A DNA stretch of 64,000 nucleotides, taken from assembly GCA_958450325.1 (NCBI GenBank), contig OY288257.1, forward strand, positions 31,204,771 to 31,268,770. The letters run 5' to 3'. Below the pieces are notes generated by a model. It ran no database searches. It was not told where the DNA came from and saw only the letters and a list, made by a program, of their open reading frames with translations. Origin of the DNA: Agrostemma githago (taxonomy: Eukaryota; Streptophyta; Magnoliopsida; Caryophyllales; Caryophyllaceae). The position numbers and the translations under genes were made by a program. This document shows, in pieces, positions 10,549-21,658 of this stretch. Position 1 is the first letter of the stretch; every line of letters begins with the position of its first letter.

Positions 10549-13219
10549 ATGCTAGCTGAAGACACAGTGATTGTCCCTTACATAGGGCAGAAGTTCGCGG
10601 ACATCGATGGAGCATTCAAGTTTTATCAATCTTATGCATTTTATTTTGGTTTCGAGGCGAAGAGGTACACGACAACTAGATCATTTGATGGTTCGATCAA
10701 GAAAAAATTGTTGGCTTGTAACAAGGAGGGCAAAACAGCCAGCCAGAGCATGGTGAAGCTGTCGAGCACGGGAGAGAAGGAGGGGCAAGAGTATGTGGGA
10801 TCGTACAAACCCAAAAGGATTACGAAGGCGACGAGGACGCAATGTGGAGCAAGAATTAGGCTTTGTGCAATGATCGGGGGGTTTTATATTGAAGAGTTCA
10901 TTGAGGAACACAACCACGATCTTGTGATGGTTAAGGACAGAGAGTTTCAAAAGTCATCTCGAAATCTATCAAGGTATCACAAGGAGATGATCGTTTGCAA
11001 CTTGAGGGTGTGTAATGTCTGTCAATAATGTTGTTAGTGTATGGTTCACTGCTAACTGTGCGAGACTAATGCAGTTGCAATTTTGTGTGTGCAGCTGAAG
11101 ATCGGGGCGACTCGGACATACAGGATGTGCAAGGAGTTGTCGGGCGGATATCAGAACATTGGAGCATCGTTGGTTGATTTCAAGAACTGGGGGAGGGACG
11201 TCAAGTGCTTCGTCCACGAGCAGGATGGTCAGTTGTTCATAGACCGGTTCAAGAGTTTGAGGGATAGTCAAGAGGATTTCTAGTTTGACTACGATGTGGA
11301 TACAGACGGAAGCTTACGCAAGGTCATTTGGGCGGATGGTGCAGCTCGAAGGAACTACGCAGCATTCAGGGATGCAGTTTCGTTCGACCCAACGTACGCA
11401 ACCAACGTGTATTCCATGGTGTTCACACCGTTCACTGGCATGGACAACCACAAATGGTCTGTCACGTTCTGTGGGGCGTTGCTATTTAAGGAGGACTACG
11501 ATTCATTTATATGGGTCCTCTCCCGGTTTCTGGAAGCCATGGGCGGGAAGGAACCATGTTATATCATTACAGACCAGAATCCCGGAATTTTAAAAGCCGT
11601 CCCGGAAATATTCAAAGCAGCGCACCAACGGTGCTGCACGTGGCACATCATGAACAAGGTTCCAACAAAGTACGGCAGATCAAGAGAGGAGGCCTCGGAC
11701 TTCGTAAAAGCCCTCAATGCAATTATATGGGATGATGACATCGAGGCGTCGGAGTTTGACGACAGGTGGGGGCGGATTATGATCGACCATGATGCTGTTG
11801 GGATCGAATGGTTCGAAAATATGTTCGAAGATAGGAGCAAATGGGTCGCCGCGCATTGCAGGGAGGTGAGGATGTCCGGAATTATGAGGACAACGCAGAG
11901 ATCAGAGAGTGAGAAGAGTTTCTTCAAAAAGTTTAAGACAACAATGGTACGTTGGTCCAGTTCTGGATGCATTTCGAAAGTGCGATGGACCAAAAGAGGC
12001 ACATGTAGAAGAGGCTAGACAACGATAACCGGCAGTCATTCCCCAAAATTGGATCGACGAATCCGATGTAGAGCCACGCGGCAAGGGTGTACACGCACGT
12101 GGCTTTTGCACACTTTCAGGAAGAGGTTAAGTTTTCGCTGTACACGTGCAGCGTTCGTGGGTATCAGGAGAAGGACGGGATCGAAGCGACAACAGTACTG
12201 GACTTCATCCGGGACCGCAACTACATTATTGAATACAACCCAGGTACTGGCATAGAAAGTCACTGTCCATGTCGTGTAGCCATAGTCACATAGCCTGACT
12301 ATATGATCTAAACGTTGTGACTCTAAACGTAACGAGTTTTATTCCATAATTCATTGAATGTAACTATACACAATAAAGGGTGCGACTCTGGAATGCGGTG
12401 CGTGTGATTGTACAACGCAATGCGTTTGATTCTGCGATGTAAGGACTGTGACTATGCAGCATAATGGGTGTGACTGTATCATGTCAAGGTTGTGATCATA
12501 CCTTTAGAAAGTCACATCTCGTACGTTGTGTAGCCACTGTCCGTACGGTCAAGAGTCGCACTCTTTATGTGTTTCTTAATGCACTCGCAGGTACCTGTGA
12601 GATCAGTTGTACTTGCAGGAAGTTCCGTCGGTATGGAATTCTTTGCAGGTACGCCATTTGGATATACTCTTCGAAAGGACGGGAGAAGATCCCGGAACAG
12701 TACGTGACAAAGGATGCTCTACGTAATGTTAATGCGTGTCCCCTGTCAAAGAGTCACCTAAGCGATGATAAGGCTGTTACAGTCACGAGGCTGTTTTCGG
12801 AGTTCTATGCAACTGTCAGTCATGTTAGCAAAATGGGTAAGGAAGACGTTAGTAATCTAGCTGACGTCATTCGCGACTTCAGGTCCGATATTGTCGTTGC
12901 TGGCCCTTGTAGCAAGACGCAAGAATTAGAGGAGATCCTCGGCTGTACGAGCGCAATTGAAATAACCATATTGCCCCCAAAGAAAGCCAAGAACAAGGGC
13001 AGTGGGAAGCGGAGGCTTTCTTCTAAGGCGAAGGCTGCTGCAATTGCCGCCAAGCCTAAACGACTGTGTAAGAACTACAAGAGGATGGGTCACCATGACA
13101 AGAGGAACTGCCCCAACCCATTTGCTGAGTACCCACCGATTGCTGACTTGTCTGTCGATGTTGAGGAGGAGGAGGAGGATGAGGACCCGGCAGGGATTGC
13201 CGAGGAGGATTGTTCATGA
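10549..13219 (+). pseudogene. Mutator-like (FAR1/MURA-type) transposase, degenerate
   Basis: Would cut and move the element in the nucleus. Three exons are inferred: 10549-11007, 11095-12243 and 12591-13219, joined by phase-compatible GT/AG sites. Exon 1 has a FAR1-type DNA-binding domain (VIVPYIGQKFADIDGAFKFY..., ending EEHNHDL). Exon 2 has the MULE transposase core: FDPTYATN with the first Asp, CYIITDQNPGI with the second, CTWHIMNK, and SEFDDRW with the likely Glu. Exon 3 has a SWIM-like motif (CTC...GILCRY), a zinc-knuckle-like stretch near residues CKNYKRMGHHDKRNC, and an acidic tail. Broken by in-frame TAG at 11281-11283, a frameshift near 11945, and TAG at 12006-12008 and 12069-12071. 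The SWIM His and the second knuckle Cys are both Tyr. The start is the first ATG before the domain; an upstream exon is possible. Not functional as read. Confidence 0.88.
12296..12500 (+). repeat. GTGTGACT-type spacer repeat, transposase intron 2
   Basis: Degenerate copies of GTGTGACTGTACA-like words at roughly 25-35 bp spacing, confined to the intron between exons 2 and 3. Confidence 0.65.
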
Positions 13220-13276
13220 ATATCATCTGTTACTTAGCAACATTCTTTTTGGGAACACAAAGGTTGTCGACGTTTG

Positions 13277-13480
13277 AAATGGTCAAGGTCCGTGACATTG
13301 CTTTCGTATATTGCGGACCTTAATCATTTCTAATATGGTGTAAGTCGTAGATCATGGGGGGCTATTTTTTTTTGTGAAACATAAAGACTTGGCGGCATTT
13401 GAAATGGTCAAGGTCCGTGATTTTGTTTACGTCTATTGCGGACCTTAATTATTTCTAATATGGCGTAGTCGTAAAGCATG
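13277..13480 (+). repeat. Two 120-bp tandem copies, each with an AAGGTCCG/CGGACCTT hairpin
   Basis: Just after the transposase stop. Arms are 13285-13292 with 13314-13321, and 13410-13417 with 13439-13446, in a repeated block that also shares CATTTCTAATATGG-like sequence. This is the probable 3' UTR; the hairpins could aid 3'-end formation, but that is speculation. Confidence 0.65.
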
Positions 13481-13619
13481 GGGGTCCGTAAAATTGGTTT
13501 TGTTTTTTGGATTGTAAGAGTACATTGAGGAACGTAGTCGTTTTTATTCTGGAATGCATCATCTTTGGCTACAAATACAGCTGTACAGGAACATTATGCC
13601 CTTAATATTTGGTTGACAA

Positions 13620-13900
13620 GAAACAAGTGAGTGTGATTGTTCAACGCAATGAGTGCGACTTTACAGTAGGCACTGTGTGACTGTAGAACAAGAGGTGGAG
13701 TGTGATTGTACAAGTGTGATTGTAATTATGGGAGTGTGATTGTACAAGGCAATGACTGTGATTCTACATTACACTGACTGTGATTCTACAAAATGAAGTT
13801 AGAAACCTAAACCGGTTTTATGACATGATGACTGTGACTGTACGCCATGTTTAGTGTGACTATAAAACTTGTGAACTGTGACTATACACCATGTGTCTGT
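13620..13900 (+). repeat. GTGTGACT-type spacer repeat, between genes
   Basis: About twelve degenerate GTGTGATTGTAC / GTGACTGTAC words in the spacer downstream of the transposase. Confidence 0.65.
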
Positions 13901-14148
13901 ACATTAGAAAAATAGCGAAGAAAATAGAGAAATAGCGAAATAGCGATGGAAATATTTGTACATTAGAAAAAGTCTATCTCTTACACAACATATAATACTT
14001 GCATACCATTAAACGCGGAAAATATTCTACGACATAATGCGGAAAACATCCATTGCATACCTTTTAAACGCTACATTTTAACATTCATTAGAACTTAAAA
14101 CACATAAAAAAGTTCGTTACTAAACGCTACATCTTAATCCATACATAC

Positions 14149-14427
14149 TTAACCTTCGTACTTTTTAAGCATCTTCTTCAAGTTGACAAAGTCGCGCTGG
14201 AACCCCTTCCTTGTGCGGAAACAGTACATAGACCTTTTCATGAAGAACTGGATGTAGTTATCCAGTTCTGCCTCTGTATGTGTATCGCCAATGGACGCTA
14301 CGAAGTTCCTCGCGTCAACTGCAGTTGCGGCTTGCTGCACGGCCTTTAATTCAGTAGACATAGTGGTATTCAATACATCCTCGTACTCCTCGATCAAATT
14401 TCTGATTTCTTCTATTTTGCTTGCCAT
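14149..14427 (-). CDS. Small 92-residue protein of unknown function inside the Mutator-like element
   Basis: I do not recognise the family. The frame is open further upstream, but the start at 14427 is preferred because the ATG has a good plant context (AAAAATGGC) and lies about 45 bases downstream of a consensus TATA box (14471-14479). The product begins MASKIEEIRNLIEEYEDVLN, is charged and likely helical, has no signal peptide or membrane segment, and ends in a Lys-rich KKMLKKYEG tail. It lies between the convergent transposase and Ulp1-like genes, on the protease strand. A core promoter and an unbroken frame in an otherwise decayed element argue that it may be real, perhaps an accessory factor, but no function can be given. 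Confidence 0.5.
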   Translation of the reverse strand: MASKIEEIRNLIEEYEDVLNTTMSTELKAVQQAATAVDARNFVASIGDTHTEAELDNYIQFFMKRSMYCFRTRKGFQRDFVNLKKMLKKYEG

Positions 14428-14470
14428 TTTTTCTAAGTTTGAAGTGGTGGAGTTGTGAAAAATGCGTTGG

Positions 14471-14479
14471 TATTTATAG
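14471..14479 (-). promoter_or_regulatory. TATA box of the small minus-strand gene
   Basis: Reads CTATAAATA on the minus strand, followed by a short pyrimidine/A-rich leader and the ATG at 14427. Confidence 0.5.
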
Positions 14480-15097
14480 AGGGGGAGGCAGTAAATAGGG
14501 GGTTGAAAATTCATGGGTTAGGCAGTAAAGGTGGGGTGAAAATTGAATAGGTTAGGTGGGGGTGAAAATTTAATGGGTTAGGTGGGGTGTTTATCCTCAT
14601 AAATTAATTAGCGTTAGGAGTTTGAGGTGGGTGTTTGTGTTTCTCAATGTTTCATTGAGACTTACAAACATCCCTTCACAGTCACGTCGGTTTTTAACAT
14701 TCGTCGTCGACATCGTTTTTTTGAACTTTTTTACGATTATTTTGCTATATAATTTACAATGTAATTCACGAACCATGCGTCCGAAAACCAATATTTTGTT
14801 GTTTGTATGTGGCGATTCAAATTGCATCTTATGAATTATATAAACTGAAAGAAAATGGATGGTGACATATGTGGGGATGATTAAGTTAGATTAATCTAGT
14901 GAATTTAGTTAATTTGTGGTTGTCTGTCATGACTCTGTAGGGGTTTTACTGTGACTGTGAGTCAGAAGTTGCGTGACTGTATCATATCGCACATGCGACC
15001 CTGATACTGAGTTGTCATTCATTTGATACTCAGAAGATACTCCAACATGAGATTTTTTTCTATGTGCGCAAAAAAGTGTTTTTACTTCACTACACAT

Positions 15098-16702
15098 TCA
15101 TGCCTTACGTTTCGTGGAGGTCTTCGTGAAGGTCTTCCGTTCCACGATATTGCGTAGCTTACGACTTTCATCGATTATTTTCCATATTTTTGGCGCGTCT
15201 GCCATGAAAGCACGAATTTTCGGCAAGACGTCCCCACGAGCTTCATTCATGTCAGCAAGTACGAGGGCTGCTGCAAACTCGAACGACAAGTAACGCCTCC
15301 CGAGCTTTGTCCCAATATCAGGGAGGGTGAACGGCGCACCGTCGCACAGGCACATGTGCATCAAGCAGAAAATGCCGGACTCCGGATCGTTCTTCCGGGC
15401 GCTCTACCATTCCAATTTTACTTGTCGATGTATAAAATTTGTCATGTGACTGCCCTTAATCAGCCCCTTTTCGTCCATGTAGTCGATCAATGCTTGCAGC
15501 TGTTGCAGTATTAGTTAATAGTAAACGTCGGCACTTATGGGAGCAGTATAATATTTTGACGCAGTGAAATAAAGCATATGCGTGCAACTTACTATTTTGC
15601 TGGACATCCGAAACATATGCGACCCTGGGGCGTGTGTCTGTTGATCGAGGATATCAACTGTTCTATCTCTAAAGTTGACGCAGACGCACGCGTAGTGCCC
15701 CATAGTATGCACCGGGAAAAACAACAGTTCGGCGTTCAAGTCGAATATCCCGGCGCAGCCTTGTATAAATTTGTCCCACGTTTCGTACAGACCGTCAGCG
15801 TATTCGTCCGCAGGGGTACTTGAGTCGGGTCGTTCCAGCATACGGGCCAGTGAGTCCTAACAGATGGTGAATATTAGTTGTCATCAGTGACGGGGCCCGA
15901 GACAGTACTATATCATGTGCGTGGCTGCACATCGCAAAGTGTGTAATTGTACAGACTAAGCTGTGTGACTTTGCAGCGTACAGACTGTGACTATACATGA
16001 CTGCGTGATCGTAAATTCTAGGATGTCTGACTACATCATGTGCGTGGCTGTACATCTTATATCACGTGATTGTACACCTCAACACGAGTGACCCTGACCA
16101 TGACTATGCAATATCTAGCCTGTGATTGTACACATTAACATGTGTGACTCTGCAATTCATGGCATGTGATTGTACACATCAACATGTGTGACTTTGCTAA
16201 GTGAACTTTGTGATTATTTCTAACCATTACATGGACCTTACATTTTTTCAGTTGATGTGAATGGGGGTCATTTGTACTGTTGAATGCGTGACGATGCAAC
16301 TTATAGCATGTGATTGTACACATCGACACGTGTAACTCTGCATTTCATAGCATGTGATTGTAGACATCAACATGTGTGACTGTGCTTAGTGAACTTTGTG
16401 ATTATTTCTAACTATTACACGGACTTTACATCTTTTCAGTTAATGTGAATGGGGGGTCATTTGTACTATTGAATGCGATAGGTAAGAGGTAACTGGGGCA
16501 TACCATGTGTTGAATTCCGAACCACGCCATCGTTGGGTCAGTGGGGGAGGATAACCCACGCCCGTGGTCGTCTGATTCGCACCAGTTCATGAGGTGCGAC
16601 CAACACTCCAGCACAGCGGCGCTCATGTTATCTCCGGACAATAGCGTTTGAATATCACGTCTCTCCAGCTGCGCATGAGTGCTGTAGGACCCCAATTGTT
16701 CA
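15098..16702 (-). pseudogene. Ulp1-like gene, 3' part: second catalytic unit, inactive
   Basis: Exons 16702-16504, 15856-15593 and 15499-15098, all with GT/AG borders and compatible phase (for example CTCGCAG acceptor, GTAAGT donor, CTGTTAG and GCAACAG acceptors). This is a second copy of the protease unit: ERRDIQTL...ECWSHL parallels GDMQTL...DCWCRL of the first unit; MGHYACVCVNF carries the His; VDILDQQ carries the Asp. In the catalytic-nucleophile motif the residue aligned to Cys of NDCG is Ser (NDPESGIF), and the codon nine positions before it is TAG (15404-15406) where the first unit has CAG (Gln). So this unit has lost its nucleophile and is also truncated. C-terminal helix region ends SRKLRNIVERK then a basic tail. 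Confidence 0.75.
15895..16400 (+). repeat. GTGTGACT-type spacer repeat, intron between exons 8 and 9 of the Ulp1-like gene
   Basis: Many degenerate words such as GTGTGACTTTGCA and GTGATTGTACACATCAACAT. It includes a local duplication: 16130-16270 and 16315-16450 are near copies. Confidence 0.7.
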
Positions 16703-17652
16703 CTGCGAGATTTTCGACACCGGTCAGTATGTGTAGTATGCAACTCGTATCAGTAAACAAAGACGGTTACTCACCTTTCGTCGTACCCATTATCGTCAAG
16801 GAAGCAGTAGTCAGCGGTGTGCTTCCGCAAGATGGGCATCTTACTCGTCAGCGGTCGGTGCAGGCGAAACAAGGTCGACATGACAATGGTGGTGGGGTCA
16901 GGATGCCCTTGGTTCAAAGAGCAACCCAACCCATCTCCACAGCCCCGTATCCGAGACCTAATTGCTGAATGTCTTTCTTCTGGGACTGATCGGGGGGTGG
17001 GTTCAGGTGTTTTCGGTGATTTGCTCCAACGCTTGTTGGTGGTTGCCTTCACAGGAGTGGTTTCAAACGTACGGGCAAAGTCCAACGCTTCCTTGTATTT
17101 TCCAAATGCTGCCACCTTCTCCAAAACAGTGTCCCTCACCCTGTTCACGTCGCTCAGTATAAGGGTCGCCGTGATTTCCGCCCTGCACATATTCATGGCC
17201 GCCATTGTCCCCAAGGAGCAGTTGAGGGGACCCGGTGTACAGCATCATGTGGATTATCAGGTACACTCCGCAGTCATTGGCGGAGTACCCCACCCCCTGC
17301 CATGATAAGGGAACGTTTACCAATTTAAACGCACGGACCTTCTCACCTTTCTTCATCCCTCGTCGTACCATGAACTCCCCCATCTTATCAGCCTGCAAAA
17401 CAAGTTCAAATAGGATCAGGTGGTGAACACATTCGCCGTCACATAATTGATTTAATATTAAATTTAAAGGGCCTGACCGCTGTCCGAGCAATGCCATAGT
17501 AAGGCAACTTTGTAAAATATTTATCGTACATCCTGTTGTCGAGGTACTCTATTTACTCAGAATTGAAGTTGATGCAGGCGCAACTGTAGTGGCCCTCGTC
17601 ACCCGTTAAGATCAGGACGAACACCTGCAAACAATGCGTCAGGATTATGGGC

Positions 17653-17715
17653 AGACATGGTATTATCCTGCACATAACTACGAATAAACAGTATGTGCAG
17701 GGTAATACCATGTCC
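17653..17715. repeat. Inverted repeat spanning a splice donor
   Basis: Arms 17654-17676 and 17692-17714 pair over about 23 bp with one mismatch, with a loop of about 15 bases. The exon 5 donor (17708/17709) of the Ulp1-like gene lies within one arm. Confidence 0.8.
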
Positions 17716-17874
17716 GAGTCCAAAGCAAAGTCGGAGAAACTATTTTTTATCCACTCGTTCCACACGTAAAATATTTCTTCGTCATGATCGTTGCCCTGAC
17801 CTCCTTTCTTCCACAATGCCAACACTGGGAGCTGCTCACATGCATTGATTGTAATACATGTAGTTAGTGTGTGT

Positions 17875-18105
17875 TTGACATTAGTGTGACTGCACATCTA
17901 TAATTGTGTGACTGTGCAGCGTAAAATGTGTGACTGTACAGCAACTAGTGCGTGACTGTACAGCCTATAGTGTGCGACTGTACAGCCTGAAGTGCGTGAC
18001 TGTGCAGTTTATAGTGATGACTGGACAACATAATGTGTGTGACTGTACACGTAATAGTGTGTGACTATACAGCCAATAGTGCGCGACTATACAGCTAAAT
18101 TGGGG
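17875..18105 (+). repeat. GTGTGACT-type spacer repeat, intron 4 of the Ulp1-like gene
   Basis: The cleanest cluster: about nine units of roughly 24 bp with consensus GTGTGACTGTACAGC plus a variable ATAGT end. Confidence 0.85.
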
Positions 18106-18375
18106 GGTGAACGTGCCGTATTTCCAAGAGAGAAGTAACATCTACTTGTTACTCTTATTGCTTTTTTTTCGTACACCAGCTGGTTCAGCAGCCTACACCA
18201 GCAGTCAATGATGTTATTCACCACCTGCAGGCCAGGCTCGAGCGTCTGCATGTCGCCCCTCGCTATACAGTCGTAATCTGTGAACTCGACCAACATTTCT
18301 CTGTAGACCAAACAAAGTCCCAATTAGCACATGCATTTTTTTTAAAAAAACACGAGCAACACAATAAATACGTAC

Positions 18376-21033
18376 CCCGACGAACGTGGCGTTGAGTGGT
18401 CAAAGACGTAGTCGATTACATCTTTCCGTACGTGGAGGATATCCGAGAAGATGACGATATTGGAGCACATGAATCCAGAGACCATAAACTGCCCTCTCAA
18501 TATTTTCCCACAGTTCAACGTGCAGCCCAAATTGTCTGGAAACGTATCCATGCATTCAAATGCCACGTCGGAGTGGAAGATGTACCGATGATGTGGTTCC
18601 TTGGGGTGCGCCCTGATCCCTGGACCCTCGCATGTCTGCTGATTATCGTTCGTGACGATTACCGCCGTCGTAGGCGTGGTGGCAACATCGTCCGCTACAG
18701 ACCAGCCTGCTTTGTTCTGTTCCTTCTCAAGACTATAACTGACTGTCGCGTCAGACGGAGTCGGCATTACATCACGCATTCCCTCCACATTGGAAGCCAA
18801 TCGTGCGTCAGTTGTCTCCCCCGCTGCTTGCCGTAGAGCCACCACTACGGTCGGACTCTTGTCAACTGAACCCTGCACATCGTCCTCAGCGGCATCATCC
18901 TCTTCAACGCTGATTTCTTCAGCGGCATCATCCTCTTCAAATTCTCCCTCACAGAAACCCGGTGTCACGACGCCACCATCAAAAGTGCCCTCATCATCGT
19001 AACCCTCTGTTCCGTCACCATCTCCCACACAGAAACCCGCTTTCTCAATATCTTCATCCGTGTATCCAGATTCACGGAAGTCTTGGACAACTTGGCGTAC
19101 CAGACTGCAGGCTTTAGCATCGAGCTGATCCTTGTCCTCAACGACGGGGGCGTTCTCGGTAGTCTGCTTCAACTGGCCGGCCAACGAAACGACCTCATCG
19201 ATATACCGGAGGACAGATGGATCTTTCCAGAACTGTTGGGAGGATGGGTCTTGACTTGGAACTGCGTTGTTTGTCGATATTTCTCTTACTTTGGAGGCAG
19301 CCTGCTCACAGAAACCGCAAAAGGCTAGCGCACACCTTCGAAAATTCATGAAAAATCGCCGGTCGTCCTATAATTCAGTTGAAGTCAAATCATTAGTGTG
19401 AAGCTCAGTGGTGTTGAGGCTGGCAGTGTGAGTATGACTAAGCATCTAAGTGTGTGACTGTACGGAATAAAGTGTGTGACTATATAGCATAAAGTGTGTG
19501 ACTATACAGTTTATAGCGTGTGACTGTGCATGTTACAGTACTGACTGGACAACGTAATGTGTGTGTCTATACAGGTAATAGTGTGTGACTCTACAGCTAA
19601 TAGTATGTGACTATACAGCTAATAGTATGTGACTATACATCAGGATGAGTGTGATCATAACAACCGTGACTACTGAATCTCAACTGTATTATAAACACAG
19701 TTTTATGAATCGTATATACTTTTATAAACATAGGTAAGGTTGTCATATTAAATCGTTTCACGGACAATTAATTGATAATTTATTGATGATTTATAGAGTG
19801 GCTGGGAGATCACTTACGTCAACGGCGTTGTCTTCCAACTGATCGTCTCTCTTAATCCTTGTCATTATTCTTTTGGGACTAGAGTGCTGGTTGTCAGAGG
19901 GCATCGTTATAGCGGGGGCGCCCTCGCTGCCTGTTTTCCCACATGTACGTGGGTACGACACCTTCGAACGTAGCTGATTTCCCAGTGACCCTGTCTCCAG
20001 TTCCCCAGCGAGACGATCGCATATTCTCCGTGCATCCCAATGTGCGATAAATGGCATGTCGCATCTGCAAGTCTCCCTACGAAAATCGTAGCCCTGGAAG
20101 TACGTAATCATTAGAATGGGGATGCATCCCCGGAGGTAGTTGAGGACTTTGTTGGGGTCACGCGTCCCCTTACTCGCCCGCACCAGATCCTGCAGAACAA
20201 AGCTACACCAGTCCTGTTCCCGAATTAAGTTCACGTCCTCCACTACGGCCAGCAGGCTCAGGTCCAGTGAGTTGTTCGTAGTAGGCGCGAGGAATGATGA
20301 CAACGCGAACAACACGAACCTGCGGACAAAGTCGTTGTTAGCGGCTTTGGTTGCCATTAAATTTTCGTGCACCCTCCCTAATGTTATTGGGTTGCTGCTG
20401 TCCACCACACTGAAGTCTTTCCTCCAGGTACTCTTTAACCTGATCACGTCAGGTGAGTCTGCCCCTTTCTTGTTGCTGGTTGGGATTACTTTCACCGGAT
20501 GAGGGTCCAAAGGTAGCTGGAGGCAGTCGTGGACGTCGTACTTTGACATCATGAATGCCTCCCGGCGTGAGGCACGGAAAATATGGGACCCGTCAGAAAA
20601 TGCACGGAGGAACATAACCCCGTGGTCAATGGGTACCGATTCAAGCCTCAGCTCCAACAGCCCGACGAAGCCAACAGCACGCACCCTCTCTATCTGATCA
20701 TTCGATAATTGCGCAATTAGCTGGTGCAACCGCTTGGGCCTACAGTGAATATCGGGCTGACCCTGTCGGCGGTCCCCTCCCCTCTTCCTCCGAGACACGC
20801 GCACGTATGTGGGGTCGGCCGGTGTATCAGATTTGACCCTCCTCTTTTTTTTTGGCCTGCTTTCCTCAACATTTTATGTCTCACCCACATCCAGATCGGC
20901 GACCGGTGTATCAAAAGTCACCCTCTTTTTTTCTTTTGTCTGCCTTCGTCATCGATTTCTGTCCCCCCCACATTCGTCTCGGCAACGATGTGGCCCCCGA
21001 TGTATCTTCAACAGACTTTACAACAGTCTTCTT

Positions 21034-21065
<32 letters not shown>

Positions 21066-21184
21066 CCAAATTTTGGTCCACAACCAATCTATCATCAATT
21101 ACATTTTCGCGGACCGATGTCTCTGCCACGACCTTCTTTTTACTGGTCTTCGTTCGAACTTTCTTCTTCGCACCCGACTTTCTG
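18376..21184 (-). pseudogene. Ulp1-like gene, 5' part: Lys-rich region and N-terminal conserved region
   Basis: Exon 2 (21184-19818) and exon 3 (19301-18376). Exon 2 starts after TTATTGCAG with a Lys-rich repetitive region (TTC repeats at 21026-21062), then the N-terminal region typical of plant transposon-borne Ulp1 proteins (IERVRAVGFVGLLELRLE, YDVHDCLQLPLDP). It ends at a GTAAGT donor. Exon 3 is acidic and repetitive (EEISVEEDDAAE twice) and ends ...PRSSG at GTACGT. Lesions: a frameshift in an A-rich run around 20915-20935 and an in-frame TAA at 20874-20876. A nuclear-signal-like PKKKRRVK lies at about 20855-20832. Motif-level recognition only. Confidence 0.7.
19395..19665 (+). repeat. GTGTGACT-type spacer repeat, intron 2 of the Ulp1-like gene
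   Basis: About ten units of 22-25 bp, for example GTGTGACTGTAC and GTGTGACTATACAGCTAATAGT variants. Confidence 0.8.
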
Positions 21185-21199
21185 CTGCAATAACAACAT

Positions 21200-21658
21200 G
21201 CGTAATGAGTGTGATTTCACAACTGAGTATACGGCTTCAACAGTGTGATTCTACAGTAAAAAGAGAGTGACTTTGCAACATAACGAATGTGACTATACAG
21301 CCTCAAACGGGTGACTATACAACCAACACTGCTTGACTATACAATATAAAGCGTGTGACTTTGCATCATAACTAGTGCGACTGTGTAGATTCAAAGGTGT
21401 GATTGTACATCATTCTGTTACTTCACAACAAAATATAATGAGTGCGACTATGTACCTTCAAACGGGTGACTGTATAACCAACTCTGTATGACTGTATAAC
21501 CAACTCTGTGACTTTACAACTCTGTGACTATATAATATAAAGCGTGTGACTTTGCATCATAAGACTGCGACTGTGTGGCTTCAAATGTGTGATTGTACAT
21601 CATTATGTGACTTCACAACAAAATATAACGAGTGCGACTATGTATCTTCAAACGGGTG
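21200..21658 (+). repeat. GTGTGACT-type spacer repeat, intron 1 of the Ulp1-like gene, left of the Retand insertion
   Basis: About eighteen degenerate units. A block around 21360-21470 is repeated at 21540-21660 (both contain GCGTGTGACTTTGCATCATA). The array continues at 37521 on the far side of the Retand element. Confidence 0.85.

Larger units (their letters stand above)
16775..18300 (-). pseudogene. Ulp1-like gene, middle part: first C48 catalytic unit
   Basis: Would be a SUMO-protease-type cysteine peptidase. Exons 18300-18177, 17831-17709, 17624-17478 and 17392-16775 keep phase through GT/AG borders; the 17478 donor (GTCAGG) is weak. Seen in order: GDMQTLEPG...IIDCWCRLLNQ, a FYVWNEWIKNSF segment, EGHYSCACINF (catalytic His), EYLDNR (Asp) and SANDCGVYLIIHMM (Cys), the usual His-Asp-Cys order of family C48. 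Two lesions: an in-frame TAA at 17553-17555 between the His and Asp motifs, and a one-base frameshift near 17221-17245 just after the Cys motif. The remaining C-terminal frame (AEITATLILSDVNRVRDTVLEK) parallels the second unit. Spliced in frame to exon 8, so both units would have belonged to one protein. Confidence 0.8.

Noticed and set aside
20724..21270. Plus-strand frames of 150-174 residues opposite the Lys-rich exon
   Set aside because: They arise from TTC repeats on the antisense side of the Ulp1-like exon, which has better splice and motif support.
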